From assembly GCA_965276665.1 (NCBI GenBank), contig OZ255620.1:4402001-4466000 (forward strand): a stretch of DNA of 64,000 nt, given 5' to 3'. Shown in pieces: positions 60,498-64,000 of the stretch. Source of the DNA: CAWGJC01 sp965276665. GTDB lineage: Bacteria > Pseudomonadota > Alphaproteobacteria > Acetobacterales > Acetobacteraceae. Numbering within the stretch: position 1 is the first letter of the stretch; every line of letters starts with the position of its first letter. A program made the position numbers and the translations under genes. The notes beneath the pieces were generated by a model. It worked only from the letters and a program-made list of their open reading frames with translations. It searched no databases and was not told where the DNA came from.

Positions 60498-62363
60498 ATG
60501 ACCGCACCGGACACTCCGCTTCCCATCGAGGATTATGGCCTCATCGGCGATTGCGCCACCGCCGCGCTGGTGGGCCGCACCGGCTCGATCGACTGGCTGT
60601 GCTGGCCGCGTTTCGACAGCGCCGCCTGCTTCGCCGCGCTGCTGGGCGATTCCCGGAACGGCCGCTGGAAGATCGCGCCGGCGAATGCGGAGGTGCGGGT
60701 CACCCGCTCCTATCGCGGCCCGACCCTCGTGCTCGAGACGGTGTTCGAGACCCCGGAAGGCAGCGTCGCGCTGATCGACTTCATGCCGCGGGTGAGCGGG
60801 CAGGCCAAGGGCACCGCCGGGGACGGCAATTCGTCGATTGTCCGGATCGTCGAGGGGCGGAGCGGGCGGGTGCCGATGCAGATGCATGCGGCGATCCGCT
60901 TCGATTACGGGTCCTCCGTGCCGTGGGTGACGGCGCTGCCGCGCGGGGAAACTGGCCTGGTGGCGATCGCCGGTCCGGAGATGGTGGTGCTGCGCACCCC
61001 GGTTCGCCTGCACGGCCAGCGGCTCACCACGGTGGCCGAGTTCACCGTCGAGGAAGGGCAGCGCGTGCCCTTCGTGCTGACCCACGGCCCGTCCCACCTC
61101 GCCCCCCCGGCTCCGATCGACGCGTCGCACGCGCTCGAGACGACCGAGGCCTATTGGCGCGAATGGGCGGGGCGCTGCAAATATGACGGGCCCTATGCCG
61201 ACGCGGTGCTGCGGTCGCTGCTGACGCTAAAGGCGCTCACCTATGCGCCCACCGGCGGCATCGCCGCCGCGGCGACCACGTCGCTGCCGGAGCAGCTCGG
61301 CGGCGCGCGCAACTGGGATTACCGGTTCTGCTGGCTGCGCGACGCGACGATCACGCTGCTCGCGCTGATGCATGGCGGGTATTACGGCGAGGCGGCCGAT
61401 TGGCGGGACTGGCTGCACCGGGCGATCGCCGGCAGCCCGCAGCAGGTGCAGATCATGTATGGCCTCTCCGGCGAGCGGCGGCTCGACGAATGGGAGGTGC
61501 CGTGGCTGGCCGGCTACCAGGGCGCCAAGCCGGTGCGCATCGGCAATGCCGCTTCCTCCCAGTTGCAGCTCGATGTCTATGGCGAGGTGATGGATGCGCT
61601 GCACCAGGCCCGGGCCGGCGGGCTCGGCGCCTTCCAGGGCGGCTGGGAGATGCAGCGCAAGCTGATGGAGCATCTCGAGACCATCTGGCGCCACCCCGAT
61701 GAGGGCATCTGGGAGACCAGGGGCGGCGCGCGCAACTTCACCCTCTCCAAGATCATGTGCTGGGTCGCCTTCGACCGGGCGGTGCGCGACGCCGAGCAGT
61801 ACAAGATGCGCGCGCCGCTCGAGCGCTGGAAAGCGGTGCGCGACGAGATTCACGCCACCGTCTGCCGCGAGGGCTACAGCGAGGCGAAGCAGAGCTTCGT
61901 CCAGAGCTTCGGCTCGGAGGAGCTCGATGCGAGCCTGCTGCTGGTCTCGCATGTCGGCTTCCTGCCGCCCGATGATCCGCGCGTTCTCGGCACCATCGCC
62001 GCGGTGAAGCGGGAGCTGATGGTCGACGGGTTCGTGCTCCGCTACCGGACCGAGACCGGCTCGGACGGCTTGCCGCCGGGCGAGGGCGCGTTCCTCGCCT
62101 GCAGCTTCTGGATGGCGGATTGCTTGACCCTGCTCGGGCAGCATGACGAGGCGCGGGAGATGTTCGAGCGCCTGCTCGGGCTGCGCAACGATCTCGGGCT
62201 GCTCGCCGAGGAATATGATCCGCGCGCCGGGCGGCAGGTCGGGAATTTCCCGCAGGCCTTCTCCCACACCTCGCTGATCGGCACCGCACGCACGATCGGG
62301 CTCGGCGAAGGCCAGGTCGGCCTCGGCTCGCTGCCGGTGGCGCGCCTGCCGGCGGAGGACTAG
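60498..62363 (+). CDS. Glycoside hydrolase family 15 protein
   Basis: A 621-residue GH15-type (alpha/alpha)6 enzyme, related to glucoamylases and bacterial trehalases. Markers: IEDYGLIGDCATAALVGRTG, SIDWLCWPRFDSAACFAALL, LPEQLGGARNWDYRFCWLRDA, and WETRGGARNFTLSKIMCWVA with the putative catalytic acid in the first of these Glu residues. It lacks a signal peptide, so it likely acts in the cytosol on trehalose or maltodextrins. ATG 60498 was chosen; 60438 is open. Confidence 0.87.
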   Translation: MTAPDTPLPIEDYGLIGDCATAALVGRTGSIDWLCWPRFDSAACFAALLGDSRNGRWKIAPANAEVRVTRSYRGPTLVLETVFETPEGSVALIDFMPRVSGQAKGTAGDGNSSIVRIVEGRSGRVPMQMHAAIRFDYGSSVPWVTALPRGETGLVAIAGPEMVVLRTPVRLHGQRLTTVAEFTVEEGQRVPFVLTHGPSHLAPPAPIDASHALETTEAYWREWAGRCKYDGPYADAVLRSLLTLKALTYAPTGGIAAAATTSLPEQLGGARNWDYRFCWLRDATITLLALMHGGYYGEAADWRDWLHRAIAGSPQQVQIMYGLSGERRLDEWEVPWLAGYQGAKPVRIGNAASSQLQLDVYGEVMDALHQARAGGLGAFQGGWEMQRKLMEHLETIWRHPDEGIWETRGGARNFTLSKIMCWVAFDRAVRDAEQYKMRAPLERWKAVRDEIHATVCREGYSEAKQSFVQSFGSEELDASLLLVSHVGFLPPDDPRVLGTIAAVKRELMVDGFVLRYRTETGSDGLPPGEGAFLACSFWMADCLTLLGQHDEAREMFERLLGLRNDLGLLAEEYDPRAGRQVGNFPQAFSHTSLIGTARTIGLGEGQVGLGSLPVARLPAED

Positions 62364-62410
62364 CCGCCCTCCCGCTTGACGGGAACGCCGCGGCCGCTAA
62401 TCGAAGAGTG

Positions 62411-63529
62411 ATGGACGAGTCCGCCGCACCCACCTCTGCGCGCGCCGTGGCCGAGCTGACAATCGTGATCCCCTGCTACAACGAGCGCGGCAATGTCGCG
62501 CCGATGGTGGCGCGGCTCGATGCCGGCCTCGCCGGCATCGCCTGGGAGGCCGTCTTCGTCGATGACGACAGCCCGGATGGCACGGCCGAGGCGGTGCGCG
62601 CCATCGCCGCCCGCGATCCGCGCATCCGCTGCATCCGCCGGATCGGCCGGCGCGGCCTCTCCTCCGCGGTAATCGAGGGCGCGCTTTCCGCCTCGTCCCG
62701 CTTCATCGCGGTGATCGACGGTGACCTTCAGCATGACGAGACCAAGCTCCCCGCCATGCTCGGCGTGCTGCGGGCGGATGCCGCCGATCTCGTGATCGGC
62801 AGCCGGCACGTCGCGGGCGGCGATGCGGCGGGGCTGTCGACCGCCTGGCGCCGCCGCATTTCGGATTTCGCCACGCGGGTCGCGCAGGTGGTGCTGCCGG
62901 TGCCGCTGACCGACCCGATGAGCGGGTTCTTCATGCTGCCGCGCGCCGCGTTCGAGCGCCTCGCGCCGGCGCTCAACGCGCAGGGGTTCAAGATTCTGCT
63001 CGATCTCGTGCTCTCGGCCGGCAGAGAGCTCCGCGTGTGCGAGATCCCGGTGCGGTTCGGCAAGCGGGTGAGCGGCGAGAGCAAGCTCGACGTGCTGGTG
63101 GTGCTGCAATTCGGCGGTCTGCTGGTCGACAAGTTCACCGGCTCGGTGCTGCCGCAGCGCTTCCTCTCCTTCGCGCTGGTCGGCACGATCGGCATCGCCA
63201 TCGATCTCGCCGTGCTGGTGGCGGCACGCCGCCTCGGATTCGGCTTCGCGGAGGGGCAGACGGTGGCGGCGCTGGTCGCCATGGCGGCGAATTTTCAGCT
63301 CAACAATCTGATCACCTACCGCGACCAGCGTCTGCGCGGCGCCGGCAAGCTGCGAGGGCTGCTGATCTTCATGCTGGTCTGCAGCGTCGGGCTCGTCGCC
63401 AATGTCGGCATCGCGCGGACGCTCTACCTCAGCCATTCCGGCTGGACCCCGGCAGCGGCGATGGGGGCGGCGATCGGGGTGGTGTGGAATTACGCCGTCT
63501 CGGCGACGCTGGTCTGGCGCGCGCGATGA
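62411..63529 (+). CDS. GT2 glycosyltransferase fused to GtrA-type membrane domain
   Basis: A 372-residue fusion. Residues 15-230 are a dolichyl-phosphate mannosyltransferase-like GT2: LTIVIPCYNERGNV, VDDDSPDGT, and DGDLQHDETKLP with the DxD-type metal site; RFGKRVSGESKLD closes the domain. Residues 245-372 have four membrane spans of the GtrA family (LSFALVGTIGIAIDLAVLV ... NLITYRDQRLRG). It probably makes and flips a polyprenyl-phosphate-sugar. Its stop overlaps the next gene in an ATGA arrangement, pairing it with a PMT-like transferase. Confidence 0.87.
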   Translation: MDESAAPTSARAVAELTIVIPCYNERGNVAPMVARLDAGLAGIAWEAVFVDDDSPDGTAEAVRAIAARDPRIRCIRRIGRRGLSSAVIEGALSASSRFIAVIDGDLQHDETKLPAMLGVLRADAADLVIGSRHVAGGDAAGLSTAWRRRISDFATRVAQVVLPVPLTDPMSGFFMLPRAAFERLAPALNAQGFKILLDLVLSAGRELRVCEIPVRFGKRVSGESKLDVLVVLQFGGLLVDKFTGSVLPQRFLSFALVGTIGIAIDLAVLVAARRLGFGFAEGQTVAALVAMAANFQLNNLITYRDQRLRGAGKLRGLLIFMLVCSVGLVANVGIARTLYLSHSGWTPAAAMGAAIGVVWNYAVSATLVWRAR

Positions 63530-64000
63530 GGGCGTGGCGGGCGGCGCTGCTCGCGCCCGGGTCTTTGCTCGCCGTGCTGACCGCGCTGCGGCTCGCGGTC
63601 GCGGCGGCGGCACCGCTCTCGCCGGACGAGGCCTATTACTGGGTGTGGTCGCGGGCGCTGCAGCCCGGCTATCTCGACCATCCGCCGATGGTGGCGCTGT
63701 GGATCCGCTTCGGCACCTTGCTGCTGGGCGCGAACCCGCTCGGCGTGCGGCTACTCGGCCCGCTGGCCGCCGCGCTCGGCACGGCGCTGCTGGCGGATGC
63801 GGCGGAATGCCTGATGCCGCAGGTCCGCGCCGGGTTGATCGCCGGCACGTTGCTCAACGCGACGCTGCTGTTCGGCGTCGGCGCGGTGACGATGACGCCG
63901 GACACGCCGCTGCTGTTCTTCTGGACAGCGGCGCTCTGGGCGCTGGCGCGCATGCTGCGCAGCGGGGAGGGCGGCTGGTGGCTGGTCGCCGGCCTCGCGA
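63526..64000 (+). CDS. ArnT/PMT-like family 39 glycosyltransferase, 3' end outside window
   Basis: The N-terminal 158 residues of a polytopic GT39-type transferase, starting MRAWRAALLAPGSLLAVLTA. The first periplasmic loop carries SPDEAYYWVWSRALQPGYLDHPPMV, the conserved Asp-Glu and DHPP motif of ArnT/PMT enzymes that use polyprenyl-phosphate sugars. Coupled to the GT2-GtrA gene by ATGA, which would make the donor. The acceptor (lipid A, hopanoid, protein or glycan) cannot be told. The gene runs off the window end. Confidence 0.85.
   Translation, partial: MRAWRAALLAPGSLLAVLTALRLAVAAAAPLSPDEAYYWVWSRALQPGYLDHPPMVALWIRFGTLLLGANPLGVRLLGPLAAALGTALLADAAECLMPQVRAGLIAGTLLNATLLFGVGAVTMTPDTPLLFFWTAALWALARMLRSGEGGWWLVAGLA

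Overview
The window is a very GC-rich chromosomal segment from a Gram-negative alphaproteobacterium. The gene content points to the Rhodospirillales, most likely Acetobacteraceae. This is inferred from protein families and gene order, because no rRNA or other taxonomic marker is present. The supporting blocks are UDG / lytic transglycosylase / moaB; ETF-QO / TPR / ispE / tRNA-Gln; rpmB / cobT / cobS / J-domain / bolA; and a sufRBCDSUTA operon. Coding density is high. I see no prophage, insertion sequence, CRISPR array or recognisable defence system.

Layout. 1-3 kb: a pectinacetylesterase-family protein cut by the window edge, a tiny Ser/Thr/Gly-rich protein and an LpxR-type lipid A deacylase. 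3-11 kb: moaB, a lytic transglycosylase and a uracil-DNA glycosylase (minus strand), divergent from ETF-QO, a TPR protein and ispE, whose 3' end runs into a tRNA-Gln gene. 11-27 kb: a branched-chain amino-acid-type ABC transporter (livGF, livKHM plus a coupled GAF protein), two gamma-glutamyltransferase-family enzymes, an FAD-dependent oxidase and a HyuA/HyuB pair, which together look like an uptake and gamma-glutamyl or lactam catabolic region; then SixA and a CYTH-CHAD protein. 27-35 kb: a fluoroacetate-dehalogenase-like hydrolase, a PLP decarboxylase, a TolA-like membrane protein, a LysR regulator, thioredoxin reductase, two small coupled genes and RidA. 35-44 kb: a CHAP-domain secreted protein, metY, rpmB, cobT/cobS, a J-domain protein, bolA, an RHH regulator and a DUF445 protein. 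44-54 kb: an unusual Cox11 (CtaG)-cytochrome c fusion, an MBL hydrolase, a Nudix hydrolase, the complete SUF operon and a permease translated right after it. 54-64 kb: a DUF3833 lipoprotein, an RlmD-like methyltransferase, glutaryl-CoA dehydrogenase, a DEAD-box helicase, an alpha/beta hydrolase, a Tyr/Pro-rich secreted protein, a GH15 hydrolase, a GT2-GtrA fusion and the start of an ArnT/PMT-like glycosyltransferase.

Two families of intergenic repeats stand out. Family A is a set of GGCCAGGGGCnnnGCCCCTGG palindromes, found at seven sites; three of these enclose a 22-bp inverted repeat whose loop is inverted in one copy relative to its arms. Family B has ends reading CTAGAGCATTTTCA. It sits only between convergent genes, and its ends provide the TAG stop codons of five of the six flanking genes. 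These repeats, the Cox11-cytochrome c fusion, a 26-bp perfect palindrome inside ispE and the ispE/tRNA-Gln overlap are the most unusual items. Nothing in the window amounts to a clearly new multi-gene system.
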